Assembly (NCBI GenBank): GCA_943787185.1
Contig: CALSLL010000001.1
Span: forward strand, 434,001-498,000
DNA from: UBA10349 sp003485905
Lineage (GTDB): Bacteria > Pseudomonadota > Gammaproteobacteria > Arenicellales > Arenicellaceae
Direction of reading: 5' to 3'
DNA: 64,000 nucleotides
Shown: positions 1 to 9,152 of the stretch, in pieces
Layout of the letters: the number at the start of each line of letters is the position of its first letter
How positions within the stretch are numbered: the first letter of the stretch is position 1
Position numbers and translations under genes: made by a program
The notes under the pieces: generated by a model
The model's database searches: none
What the model was told of the DNA's origin: nothing
What the model saw: the letters and a program-made list of their open reading frames with translations, nothing else

Positions 1-118
1 CAAAATGGATAGTTTTGGATGTATCGGCTAGCTAAGACTAATTAAGGCCTGTAGTACGTTACATGTTGTTGTCTTATGGATAGCTAGATTTTAGCTAGCT
101 AACTCTTAGCAGACCCTA

Positions 119-556
119 TTATTGTGTACCCAGAGCAGCAATCAGATAAACAAGAAATGATACGCCGCTAACAATCGTACGCACCCAATGTTTCGGCCCC
201 CACTGCTTTAAAAGCTCTCCTGTTGCATCAGAATCCGGATCATTTTCTGGCCCTAGCAGCACGTCGTTAACCGGCTTGATGAAGAACAAAGTAATGGGTA
301 TGAAGGATAAAAGTAGTAAAGCACCAACTAACCACATCGCAGACGCGCTCAGATACCAAACGATTAATCCAGCGATTGATCCGGCGAGCGCTGAAGCGAT
401 TTGCATTGGCGCTGCACGCTTGTACATAGGTGGAAAAAATCTAGCGGCAACGGACGTACCCGCTTCTAGTGCCGCCGGATGTTGTCCCACTGAAATATAG
501 AATGCTGCACCAAAGAAAGTGCCACAACCAAATAAGGCAATCGCTTGAAGAATCAT
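119..556 (-). CDS. DUF1772-like integral membrane protein
   Basis: A 145-residue protein with about four hydrophobic segments (near residues 1-22, 48-70, 73-94 and 122-143) and a polar loop between the third and fourth. The size and topology, and the QHPAALEAG stretch after the first helix, fit the DUF1772 (anthrone-oxygenase-like) family of small inner-membrane proteins, whose bacterial role is not known. An AGGAAT ribosome-binding site precedes the ATG. It is transcribed divergently from the next gene. Family assignment is by recognition; no catalytic residues can be pointed to. Confidence 0.65.
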   Translation of the reverse strand: MILQAIALFGCGTFFGAAFYISVGQHPAALEAGTSVAARFFPPMYKRAAPMQIASALAGSIAGLIVWYLSASAMWLVGALLLLSFIPITLFFIKPVNDVLLGPENDPDSDATGELLKQWGPKHWVRTIVSGVSFLVYLIAALGTQ

Positions 557-775
557 TTGCTATTCCTATTTTGATGCCGAACCGCTAAGGCACACGGCGA
601 CGACGGTAGATAGGTTTCCACCATACCAGCATTTTTACTCATGTTTTTCCATAACTGAAAGATGACTCAAACCTTACCTTCCAGTATTTATGCCAAGAAA
701 GAGCTTTAGCAGAAATAGCAGCTTAATTGATTTACAATTTGGCAAGCCACTTAGCAAAAAAATTGAAGGAGTCCC

Positions 776-1819
776 ATGCTTCGTACTGCGGCATTCACCG
801 TTACATTAGTTGTCACTTTGCTGGTATCAGCCTCCAGCTTTGCCCACCATGGCTATGGCGGCAGATACGACCAGGAAGTTGTCCAAGAGCTGGAAGGCGT
901 GCTAACCGATGTTCTATGGCGAAACCCGCATGTGCGCTTAATCATCAAAGATGCTGAAGACGAACTTTGGGATATCGAAGCAGGCTCCCCCACTGTGATG
1001 TTACGTCGTGGAATTACCGAAGACATGGTGAAAACTGGCGAGCAGATACGCATCGCCGGTTTGGGTTCTATGCGTGGTCTCAATGAGATGACCGCCAGTA
1101 ATATTTTACTAACCTCAGGTGAAGAACTTATGCTTACAAGTGGTTCTAAACCGCGTTGGCAAACAAATAACTTGATTGGTGGCGGTAACTTTTTAACCAA
1201 TGCAGTTGGCGACAGTACTCAACCAGAACTGGGTATATTTCGGGTTTGGAGTACGGTGGTTAGAGACCCGGCAAGTAAGGGTATTTACCCGGAAGCTGCT
1301 GACCCTGCGTTATCGTATCGGTATCCGCTCACCCCCGCTGCGCTGACCTATTTGGAAAACTTTGACCCCGCAACAGATAACCCTTTGGAAGCCTACTGCG
1401 TGAGCAAAGGCATGCCCATGGTTATGGATCAACCTTTCCCAATGGAATTTGTCGATATGGGCGATACCATTATCGCTCGGTTGGAAGAATACGACACGGT
1501 GCGTACGATCTACATGGGCGACGCAACAACTGATCCAACCGAAGCATCGCTATTGGGGTTTTCTACCGGAAAGTGGGATGACGACACGCTGGTAGTCTCT
1601 ACTAAACAAATTAGCTGGCCCTACTTCAGTCAAATGGGCGTTCGCCAGAGTGAAAATATAGTATTGGAAGAACGCTTTACGCCTGTGAAAAACGGTAGTC
1701 GCCTGAATTACAAATTAATCGCAACGGATGCGGCGACGTTTACCAAGCCCGTGGTATTGGAAAAGTACTGGATTTGGGATCCTAGCGTTGAGGTAGTGGA
1801 GTACCGCTGCACCGAGTAA
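776..1819 (+). CDS. DUF6152 family exported protein
   Basis: A 347-residue protein with a clear signal peptide (residues 1-23, cut before HHGYGG). The mature start with paired His, an early beta-rich stretch containing WRNPHVRL, and the late LGFSTGKWDDDTLVV pattern match four other loci in this window (22.4, 53.4, 53.7 and 58 kb). All are exported and annotated in other genomes only as DUF6152. Function is unknown. The conserved HH at the mature N-terminus could bind a metal, which is inference. AAGGAG lies six bases before the ATG. It stands alone, divergent from the DUF1772 gene and followed by a GST gene. Confidence 0.75.
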   Translation: MLRTAAFTVTLVVTLLVSASSFAHHGYGGRYDQEVVQELEGVLTDVLWRNPHVRLIIKDAEDELWDIEAGSPTVMLRRGITEDMVKTGEQIRIAGLGSMRGLNEMTASNILLTSGEELMLTSGSKPRWQTNNLIGGGNFLTNAVGDSTQPELGIFRVWSTVVRDPASKGIYPEAADPALSYRYPLTPAALTYLENFDPATDNPLEAYCVSKGMPMVMDQPFPMEFVDMGDTIIARLEEYDTVRTIYMGDATTDPTEASLLGFSTGKWDDDTLVVSTKQISWPYFSQMGVRQSENIVLEERFTPVKNGSRLNYKLIATDAATFTKPVVLEKYWIWDPSVEVVEYRCTE

Positions 1820-1960
1820 CACTTTAAACTATTTAAGCTGTTAAGAACTGAACTTGACCAATAACCACCGACCATAAGCGATGACTGTATAGGCTGCTGC
1901 GTAAAATTGAGACACATGCTTTATAATATTTGATACTTATAGAGTTCGCGGGCAAAGCGT

Positions 1961-2824
1961 GTGGTTAAGTTAGTCAAAGAAGATGTAAAAACAAAGGAAG
2001 TACTGGATTGGAAAGGGTTGCATGTTTTTCATTTCCCTTTTTCTTCGTGTTCTCAAAAAACACGGATTTTTCTCAACCTTAAAGGTCTGAAATGGAAATC
2101 CCATTTAGTTGACCTGATGGCAAATGAAAATGTGCAGCCATATTATATGGGCATCAATCCTCGCGGCCTTGTTCCAACGCTCGTCGATGACGGCGACGTT
2201 CATATCGAGAGTAATGACATCCTCACACATCTTGAGCAGAAATATGAGGAACCTGTTCTAATTCCACAGGACAAAGCCGCACTAGCTGCTGAGTTACTGA
2301 AGCTGGAAAATGACCTGCATCTTGATTTGCGAGCGTTAACTTTTCGGTTTGTATTTAATTTACCTGAATCACCCAAAGGGGCGGCAGAACTAGATGCCTA
2401 TGCACAGGAGGGTTCTGGAACTGTAGGCGGGAAAAAAGATAGTCAGGTTGATGTGGAAATCAACTTTTGGAAAACTTTCGCCAGCGAAGGCGTCACTGAC
2501 GAAGTCGCAACTAGAGCAGCCACCAACTTCAAGCGCGTTTTTAGTGACATCGACGAGCGATTGGCCAAAACGCCTTATCTGTTAGGTGATTCATTAAGCG
2601 CCGTCGACATAGCGTGGTTCATTTATGCCAACCGGCTGGAACATGCAGCTTACCCGTTTGACAGGCTGCACCCCAATCTCTGGGCTTGGTACAATAAATT
2701 ATTGCAGCGCGAGGAATTCGCCAACGAAATCGTCTTGCCGCCGCCCGTTGCTGAAGCAGTCGCAGCGACTCGTGCCCAGCATGCTGCTGAAGGCATATCG
2801 CTAGAGCAAGTAACGGGGATTTAA
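1961..2824 (+). CDS. Glutathione S-transferase family protein (GTG start)
   Basis: A 287-residue two-domain GST. The N-terminal thioredoxin-like domain (about residues 20-95) contains the SSCSQKTR active-site region and the RGLVPTLVDDG segment carrying the cis-Pro, followed by an ES pair typical of the glutathione-binding SNAIL/TRAC-type motif (here ESNDIL). The C-terminal half is all-helical with GDSLSAVDIAWF. No ATG exists before residue 50, so the GTG at the start of the open frame is the only reasonable start; the upstream ribosome-binding site is weak. The protein has a longer N-terminal tail and a longer inter-domain insert than a typical bacterial GST. Substrate unknown. Confidence 0.8.
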   Translation: MVKLVKEDVKTKEVLDWKGLHVFHFPFSSCSQKTRIFLNLKGLKWKSHLVDLMANENVQPYYMGINPRGLVPTLVDDGDVHIESNDILTHLEQKYEEPVLIPQDKAALAAELLKLENDLHLDLRALTFRFVFNLPESPKGAAELDAYAQEGSGTVGGKKDSQVDVEINFWKTFASEGVTDEVATRAATNFKRVFSDIDERLAKTPYLLGDSLSAVDIAWFIYANRLEHAAYPFDRLHPNLWAWYNKLLQREEFANEIVLPPPVAEAVAATRAQHAAEGISLEQVTGI

Positions 2825-3001
2825 ACCGCGGTTGATCCTGTTTGTTAAGGTTGTATTCAACGATGCTAACATCGGGTGGCAGAACAAAAGTCGCAATGGC
2901 AAACCTTTTATTTACATCACTATGTTCGGTACCCATTCAATGCAGACACCTTATATTTTGAATGAGTTCTTATCCGATGATAATAAAAGGGTATAACTTC
3001 T

Positions 3002-4513
3002 ATGATCATTACTCGGAAAGCCCCTCAAACCTGCACCCTCGATCGAAGACATTTTATCCGCAATGCTTCAATGTTGGCGGCTAGCTCCTTGGTACCCTCC
3101 AAATCATTTGCAACAAGTCTAGAGTCTGATCTTACGGCTCTAACGGCCGGTGCCTTGTCCACAGCGATTCGTCAAGGGGATGCCAGTTGTGTCGAAGTAA
3201 TGGAAGCCTATCTGCAGCGAATTCATCGTTACAATCCCGTATATAACGCTATTGTTAGCTTAGTGAATGATGATAATTTATTAAACCAAGCCAGAGTGGC
3301 TGACCAAGAATTGGCACGCGGACACTACAAGGGCTGGATGCACGGTATGCCCCATGCAGTAAAAGACTTAACTCCTGTGGCCGGTTTACCGTACACCAGC
3401 GGATCACCAATGTTTTCCCAGCGTATAGCCGAAGTAGATAGTGAGTTGGCTGCACGTATACGCGGAGCTGGTGCAGTCTTCATTGGCAAAACCAATACGC
3501 CGGAATTCGGTTTGGGTTCTCAGTCTTACAACCCTGTTTTTGGTGCTACTGGTAGTGCCTACAATCCAACTCTCACTTCAGGTGGCAGCAGTGGCGGTGC
3601 CGCTAGTGGATTAGGCACCCATATGTTGCCCGTAGCTGATGGCAGCGACATGATGGGGTCACTCCGCAATCCCGGTGCTTATAATAATGTGATTGGTTTC
3701 CGACCTAGCACCAATGTTATGGCAATTGAACAATCTTCTGAACGACCACTGTCTACCCCCGGACCTATGGGGCGCAATACTACAGACACTATACGTCTTC
3801 TCGAGACGATCGCTGAAATCCCTCTCGGTAAAAACATCGAAGCAGTCAATTTGCAGACGATGAAAATTGGCTGGCTTGGCAGTCTGGATAATTATTTGCC
3901 GATGCAAGAGGGCATCATTGATTTATGTGAATCCAGTTTGACGACGGTATCTGATGCCGGTGCAGTGGTGGAGCGTGTCTCACCCAAATTTAACATGTCG
4001 GATCTATGGCAAAGTTGGACAACACTACGACACTCTACTCGCTCTGAAATGCGAGAAGACTATTACGATAATCCTAAAACCCTTGCGCAGCTTAAGCCGG
4101 AGCTAATTTGGGAAATTGAGCAATCGATTAACTTGACTGACAATGATCGTTTGCAGGCTAATGTTATTCGACAAAACTGGAATCTCGAGCTTGATCGGAT
4201 GTTTGATGAATACGATTTTTTAGCTCTGCCTACGGCGCAGGTATTTCCGTATCCGAAAACCGTACATTGGCCAACAGAAATAAATGGTCGACGAATGGAC
4301 ACATACCACCGGTGGATGGAAGTAGTCATATTGGGCAGCTTAGCCGGCATACCGGTGGTCAATGTCCCGGTAGGATTTGATAAGCAAGGGCGGCCGATGG
4401 GCATGCAAATTATGGGACGTTTTGGCGAGGATAGAAAAGTATTAGGGTTTGCCTTGGCCTATGAAGCCATCACCAATCATTTGCAACAAGCCCCTGATTT
4501 AGTCGAAGCCTAA
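3002..4513 (+). CDS. Amidase (amidase signature family), probably Tat-exported
   Basis: A 503-residue amidase-signature hydrolase that would cleave C-N amide bonds. The triad is visible: Lys121 in HAVKD, the cis-Ser in GGSSGG near residue 196, and the nucleophile Ser220 in MGSLR. The usual GGGS before the nucleophile is MMGS here, a mild departure. The N-terminus carries RRHFIRNAS followed by a short hydrophobic stretch, which resembles a twin-arginine signal; export is inferred. Substrate cannot be told from sequence. It is followed on the same strand by a nitroreductase and an NTF2-like gene, with gaps of about 180 and 80 bases, so co-transcription is possible but not shown. Confidence 0.88.
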   Translation: MIITRKAPQTCTLDRRHFIRNASMLAASSLVPSKSFATSLESDLTALTAGALSTAIRQGDASCVEVMEAYLQRIHRYNPVYNAIVSLVNDDNLLNQARVADQELARGHYKGWMHGMPHAVKDLTPVAGLPYTSGSPMFSQRIAEVDSELAARIRGAGAVFIGKTNTPEFGLGSQSYNPVFGATGSAYNPTLTSGGSSGGAASGLGTHMLPVADGSDMMGSLRNPGAYNNVIGFRPSTNVMAIEQSSERPLSTPGPMGRNTTDTIRLLETIAEIPLGKNIEAVNLQTMKIGWLGSLDNYLPMQEGIIDLCESSLTTVSDAGAVVERVSPKFNMSDLWQSWTTLRHSTRSEMREDYYDNPKTLAQLKPELIWEIEQSINLTDNDRLQANVIRQNWNLELDRMFDEYDFLALPTAQVFPYPKTVHWPTEINGRRMDTYHRWMEVVILGSLAGIPVVNVPVGFDKQGRPMGMQIMGRFGEDRKVLGFALAYEAITNHLQQAPDLVEA

Positions 4514-4711
4514 TATATGGCTATATTATCCATAGCTCTATAATCAACGGATACAATAATTTCAGCCTATGCAGAGTGTTAATGCCGATTTACGGTCAAC
4601 AAATCTTTGTCCAGTGTTTGGTAGTAGATTCCCTGCCAGTGAGAGCTTTTAGCCGCATGGTCAACTTGATCGAATTATGTTCAGAAACTTTAAAATTTGA
4701 GGAAGCAAGAA

Positions 4712-5344
4712 TTGGATATTATTAAACAATTAAACTGGCGTTATGCAGTCAAAAAGTTCACTGATGAAAAATTGTCGGATATTCAGCTGAATACTGTCCT
4801 AGAATCTGTAAGGTTGTCGCCGTCAGGCGCTGGGTTGCAGCCATATAAACTAGTTCTAGTAGAAGATCATGACACCAGAGTGCTACTTGGGGAACATTCA
4901 TTCGCGAATAAAGAGAAAGTTGTTAATGCCTCACAATTATTAGTTTTTGCGATTTATCAAAATCTAGATTCGGCATATGCGGATGCCTATGTCGAATTGT
5001 GCGCTAAAGAAAGAGGAGTCCCCGTCGAGGTATTGGCGGATTACGGGGCGATGCTTAAAACTGTCCTTGATAACTTTTCCAGCGAGGCAGAGTATTTAAG
5101 CTGGGCAAAATCGCAGGCCTACCTCGCGTTGGGCAATATGCTAACAACCTGTGCTGCTATAGGCGTAGATGCTTGCCCGATGGAAGGTTTCGTAACAGAA
5201 AAATATGACGAAATATTGAAACTGAACGAGAGGAACTTGACCACTGCGGTGATCGCAAATCTTGGGTTTCGTGATGAAGATGATATCTTTATCAAAATGA
5301 AAAAAGTTCGCTGGCCACAAGAAGAATTTTTGGTCCGAATATAG
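4712..5344 (+). CDS. NAD(P)H-dependent nitroreductase (NfsB-like)
   Basis: FMN-dependent oxidoreductase of the nitroreductase fold, about 210 residues. The N-terminal DIIKQLNWRYAVKKF corresponds to the conserved start of E. coli NfsB (DII...R.S.K.F), and the SPSGAGLQPYK segment is the FMN phosphate-binding region. A GMLTTCAAIGVDACPMEGF segment follows near residue 150. The open frame runs back to a TTG at 4697, but I choose the TTG at 4712 because a GAGGA ribosome-binding site lies eight bases before it and the resulting N-terminus matches the family. Likely substrates are quinones or nitroaromatics; the true one is unknown. Confidence 0.85.
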   Translation: MDIIKQLNWRYAVKKFTDEKLSDIQLNTVLESVRLSPSGAGLQPYKLVLVEDHDTRVLLGEHSFANKEKVVNASQLLVFAIYQNLDSAYADAYVELCAKERGVPVEVLADYGAMLKTVLDNFSSEAEYLSWAKSQAYLALGNMLTTCAAIGVDACPMEGFVTEKYDEILKLNERNLTTAVIANLGFRDEDDIFIKMKKVRWPQEEFLVRI

Positions 5345-5422
5345 TGCAACAGTATTTAGTGACTCGTAAGCTTTGATGATATTTCCAATAGCGGAAACTG
5401 ATCGGTCTAAGTACTCAAGCCA

Positions 5423-6187
5423 ATGATCACGTCAAAGCCTGATCAAATACGCGCATTACTAAAAAGCATTGAGACGGGCGAGGCTGGCCCCATTGCTGTG
5501 GTTAATGAGGCAAAGTACATTCAGCACAATCCTCAAACCCACGAGGGAAGCGAGGGGCTAGTAACCTTATTCAAAAGGTTGTCCAAAACTTCACCCCGGG
5601 TGAATATAGTGCGCGCCTTCGAGGATGGTGACTTTGTATTTGCACATACCGAGTATGATTTCTCAAACCGAAACATTGGTTTTGAAGTATTCCGTTTTGA
5701 AGATGGCCGCGCCGTAGAACATTGGGACAATATTCAAAAGCGCCTGGGACCCAATAAATCAGGACGCAGTATGATTGACGGACCGACTGACGCTACTGAC
5801 CACCAACTAACCGAGACCAATCGCGCTATTGTTCGCTCCTTTGTTGAATCCGTTCTAATCAAAGGGGAAGTAGAGTGTTTAACGGATTTTTTGAATAAGG
5901 GAACCTACGCCGAACATAATCCACGGCTTACTGATGATATCTCTGGACTAAAAATGGAACTGCAGACCTCCGAGAATGACAAAGGACGGATTAACTACCA
6001 GCAGATTCATCGAGTGTTAGCTGAAGGCAGTTTTGTCTTATGCATTAGTGAAGGCTTTTCTCACGAGAATCACTGCGCATTCTATGATCTATTTCGAATC
6101 GAGGACGGTAAGTTGGCTGAACATTGGGACACCACTGAAAAGATCGCGCCAAAGAGCGAATGGTATAACAACAACGGTAAATTTTGA
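5423..6187 (+). CDS. Duplicated NTF2/SnoaL-like protein
   Basis: A 254-residue protein made of two tandem SnoaL-like (NTF2-fold) domains, about residues 1-115 and 125-250. Each has the AKYIQHNP / TYAEHNP motif followed by a strand-rich half that ends in a FEDGR/IEDGK...EHWD pattern, which is diagnostic of the SnoaL-like group. Members act as small cyclases, isomerases or hydrolases, or have no known activity. The internal duplication in one chain is seen directly. No signal peptide. It follows the nitroreductase gene by about 80 bases on the same strand. Confidence 0.78.
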   Translation: MITSKPDQIRALLKSIETGEAGPIAVVNEAKYIQHNPQTHEGSEGLVTLFKRLSKTSPRVNIVRAFEDGDFVFAHTEYDFSNRNIGFEVFRFEDGRAVEHWDNIQKRLGPNKSGRSMIDGPTDATDHQLTETNRAIVRSFVESVLIKGEVECLTDFLNKGTYAEHNPRLTDDISGLKMELQTSENDKGRINYQQIHRVLAEGSFVLCISEGFSHENHCAFYDLFRIEDGKLAEHWDTTEKIAPKSEWYNNNGKF

Positions 6188-6312
6188 GCCGCGACAAACT
6201 TAAGGTTTAACTAAGTCCCGCCCTGCCATCCCAACAGCTATATCGCAGTTTTAAGAAGCAACACCCGTGGCCCTAGGTTAAAACCGATTTCTATATATAA
6301 ATATGCCCGCTG

Positions 6313-7035
6313 TTATACATTATAAATCACCGGCATTTTACCCCTCCACATACCCCACAAATTAGCATCTAAAGCCAAATTTGCCATAAAATTTGCAACG
6401 TTAATGCGGCTGGTAGAACCGGCATCAAAAATTGCATTTCTGGTTGGAGATTGATGGATTTCATATTTTGACACTTCGATTTCATCGGTAAGCGCATCCG
6501 GCCTTACCGCAGCCCATTCAATAAAAGAATGACGCTGACCAACATAGGTTCGAAGAAAATCAGCCGCTTGTTCGTTATCTACATGTGGGGGGAGTATCAA
6601 CCGTAAGATGGAAATCACAATTCTTTGTGATAGTGGTGGTTTTTCCGGAATATCACGGTTGCTGTTGCCGGTAGTGTTCATCAGAATCACCCTTACTCTT
6701 GCATCTGGCCTCAATAATTCAATTACCCGAGAGACTTTTTCGATCGTATCCGTGACCAGTCGCTTAGGCTTTCCAAACATCCCCCTAAAATCTAAATTGT
6801 GCCCCAAACACGAGAGCACAACATTGCAGTCGACAAGAATTGCTGCAAGTTCATTCTCAGGCATCTCAGTAATGCTAGCCGAGACCTCGAGATAGTTCGG
6901 ATAACTCTTAAACGTATGCTTTAAGGAGCTCGAACTCCTAACAATGGCGATTACCTCTGCACCTCGAATAAGCAAATCTTTGACAAGCAATTTGCCTGTG
7001 GCACCACTTGCCCCAACTACCAATATTTTCTTCAT
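6313..7035 (-). CDS. NAD(P)-binding, NmrA/SDR-a5-like protein
   Basis: A 240-residue Rossmann protein. The N-terminal glycine motif GASGATGKLL (residues 8-17) follows a short beta strand, and the acidic or basic residue pattern after the second strand is unclear. The LSCLGHNLDFRG region and a late EWAAVRPDALTD stretch are typical of NmrA-like or atypical SDR proteins that sense or reduce with NAD(P)H. The Tyr-x3-Lys catalytic pair of classical SDRs is not obvious. The start is supported by GGAAG seven bases upstream. No signal peptide. Confidence 0.75.
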   Translation of the reverse strand: MKKILVVGASGATGKLLVKDLLIRGAEVIAIVRSSSSLKHTFKSYPNYLEVSASITEMPENELAAILVDCNVVLSCLGHNLDFRGMFGKPKRLVTDTIEKVSRVIELLRPDARVRVILMNTTGNSNRDIPEKPPLSQRIVISILRLILPPHVDNEQAADFLRTYVGQRHSFIEWAAVRPDALTDEIEVSKYEIHQSPTRNAIFDAGSTSRINVANFMANLALDANLWGMWRGKMPVIYNV

Positions 7036-7187
7036 AATACTTCCGGATTGATGATAAACAATGGGATAACAGGCAGCTTGCAGGGTAATTGTTTACATAA
7101 GATACGAATGGAAAGCTGCTCAAACGGTGCATAGTACACTTTCTAATTCGCAGCACCTGATGTGAACGGGTAATTATTAAAAGCTAG

Positions 7188-7862
7188 CTAATCGCCGAGC
7201 TCAATTTCATTTACTAGCTCAGCGCCCTCGGCGCGTGAATTACCGACCGCCTTCGCTACCGGGTAAAATGATAATTCTGGGGACTGAGATTCCATCAATA
7301 AGACTTTAGCATCTCTGTTTTCTTCGTTCATCCATTGCTCCGCCACCTCCATGGTCAATATCACTGGCATCCTCGGATGAATACCTTCCAACCGCTTGTT
7401 CGCAGGCTTGGTAATTATGCTGCAAGACAAAAGTGGATCCTCAGTTGGATCACCCGGTGCTAACCATTTATCGTACAGCCCTGCCGTCACCAGTCCAGTA
7501 TTCGCATCACCACGTATAAAGTAAGGCTGCTTACTACCTTTAGGTCCAGTCCATTCGTAATAACCTAGCATTGGTATTAAACAACGTTGTGATTTTCTCC
7601 AGGCAGACCTGAATGCAGGCTTTTGATCGACTGTTTCCAGTCTCGCGTTAAATGTAGAATATTGGGTTGAGAACTCCTTGGCCCAAGCTGGTACAAGCCC
7701 CCAACGCATCACCTCTCCCTTTGAAGTTCTAAATGCGGCGACGGATTTACTAGGCGCTACATTGTAACTAGCCTGATATTCGACTCCTTGCACTGGCCAC
7801 TCGTCGATGAGTTTTGCCCAAGCAGCCATTTTTGGAACATGGTCAACGTAACGTCCGCACAT
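7188..7862 (-). CDS. yedK: SOS response-associated peptidase, SRAP/YedK (HMCES-like)
   Basis: A 224-residue protein of the SRAP family, which crosslinks to abasic sites in single-stranded DNA through a thiazolidine with the N-terminal Cys. Catalytic elements are all present: Cys2 (MCGRY), the Asn in SYNVAPS, the NARLET motif, the Glu in GYYEW near residue 105 and the His in HPRMPVIL near residue 162. Processing of Met1 to expose Cys2 fixes the start. Family members are often DNA-damage inducible, but I see no clear LexA box upstream. Confidence 0.92.
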   Translation of the reverse strand: MCGRYVDHVPKMAAWAKLIDEWPVQGVEYQASYNVAPSKSVAAFRTSKGEVMRWGLVPAWAKEFSTQYSTFNARLETVDQKPAFRSAWRKSQRCLIPMLGYYEWTGPKGSKQPYFIRGDANTGLVTAGLYDKWLAPGDPTEDPLLSCSIITKPANKRLEGIHPRMPVILTMEVAEQWMNEENRDAKVLLMESQSPELSFYPVAKAVGNSRAEGAELVNEIELGD

Positions 7863-7938
7863 TGGCTTAGCTTAGCAAACTTTAAAACTGTATTTTACAA
7901 ACTAATGCCCTGTTTCATTAATAAGTCTAGAAGCTTAT

Positions 7939-9009
7939 TTACTCGAACATCTGGATCGTTTTGGCATAACACTCCCGACAATATTTCGCGAACGGCACTA
8001 TCGCTCCATCATCTGGCCAAATCCCAGTATCTTCAGTTAGCTGACCTAACTGAGATTGGTAATCTGCTAGCAACTCCAGATATTCTCGTCGTCGATTTTG
8101 GTCAATCAACAGCGGGGGTAAACCCGCTTTGAGCAGTAGTATATTCGATACAAGCCGAGCGATTCGACCGTTGGCAGCGCCAAACGGCGCAATATGCGCT
8201 ATCCCAAGGTGTACCTGTGCATATACCATGTGCGCATTATCAAGACTAATCTGATTCAAATCCACACCATTGATAACGCTGATTAGCGATTGCATCAATG
8301 CACTCACATGTCCCGGCGCTGCATACTCGATAAGCACTGCATCACCGTTTGAGGTAACCGATGACAAGTAATTTGGTTCCAGCTTCCATCCACCTATTGG
8401 CGGGTAGTCAGCTGCTTCCAAGTCAGCCTGTATGGGCGCGCCACCATTAATAGCCGTATGCAATTCAAAAAAGGCCAACTCGCTTAGCGGTGCATTCACC
8501 AAGCCATATAGCAATTCTATTGCCCGCGCGTGACCGCGTATTAACTCATGGACGAAATCAGACTTTTCATCAATAGAGATACCCAGTTCTAAAATCGCAT
8601 GAGTATCGGCCAATGTAGGCGAATCACCATTATCTAATTCCTGATTTACGCCTGCTAGTGCTAGAGAGGAATAGGTCCACAAGTCTCGAAGTTGAGATAG
8701 TAAAACCTTCCGTTTCGCCGGTGGGTGATGTTGAGTAAATTCGAGCTCTTCACCAGTTGGCTGTTCAAAATTTACCCACCTGTATTTTGTTCCTCGTTTT
8801 TGGCCCGTCCGCCTAAGTCGACCAGTGCCTGACCAAGTAACTAACCAGCGTCTAAGTGTGCGTTCTGGCACTTGAACACCCACTCCTTGCGACCTGCGCA
8901 GTATCTCAGGTAGCCCCATTGGTCTATTTGAGACCTCTAAAATGTCTAATACGGCCTTTTGTTTCATTTTTTTATCCATAATCGGCCAATAATATACTAA
9001 TACGGCCAA
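7939..9009 (-). CDS. Fic-domain protein with degenerate active-site motif and N-terminal winged helix
   Basis: A 356-residue protein. The first ~80 residues look like a winged-helix DNA-binding domain (PEILRRSQG ... ERTLRRWL). The rest is a Fic domain with the C-terminal ARLVSNILLLKAGLPPLLI stretch usual for the family. The active-site motif, normally HPFx(D/E)GNGRxxR, reads APFGAANGRIAR at about residues 273-284: the catalytic His and the metal-binding acid are both Ala, while the phosphate-binding NGR and last Arg are kept. It may bind nucleotide without AMPylating. No antitoxin gene is adjacent and no inhibitory (S/T)xxxE(G/N) motif is obvious. The start may be the internal ATG at 8979. 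Confidence 0.8.
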   Translation of the reverse strand: MAVLVYYWPIMDKKMKQKAVLDILEVSNRPMGLPEILRRSQGVGVQVPERTLRRWLVTWSGTGRLRRTGQKRGTKYRWVNFEQPTGEELEFTQHHPPAKRKVLLSQLRDLWTYSSLALAGVNQELDNGDSPTLADTHAILELGISIDEKSDFVHELIRGHARAIELLYGLVNAPLSELAFFELHTAINGGAPIQADLEAADYPPIGGWKLEPNYLSSVTSNGDAVLIEYAAPGHVSALMQSLISVINGVDLNQISLDNAHMVYAQVHLGIAHIAPFGAANGRIARLVSNILLLKAGLPPLLIDQNRRREYLELLADYQSQLGQLTEDTGIWPDDGAIVPFAKYCRECYAKTIQMFE

Positions 9010-9152
9010 ATTAACAAGCTAGCAAAGGCCATCCTTACTTTGTTAATCCTTTAGTACTACATAAATGACTTGGCACAAATTAAACCGGCTAAAAACCAAT
9101 AAAATGAACTTATGGTGGTTTACTACGGTCTTTAATCCTTTATTATGCAGCC

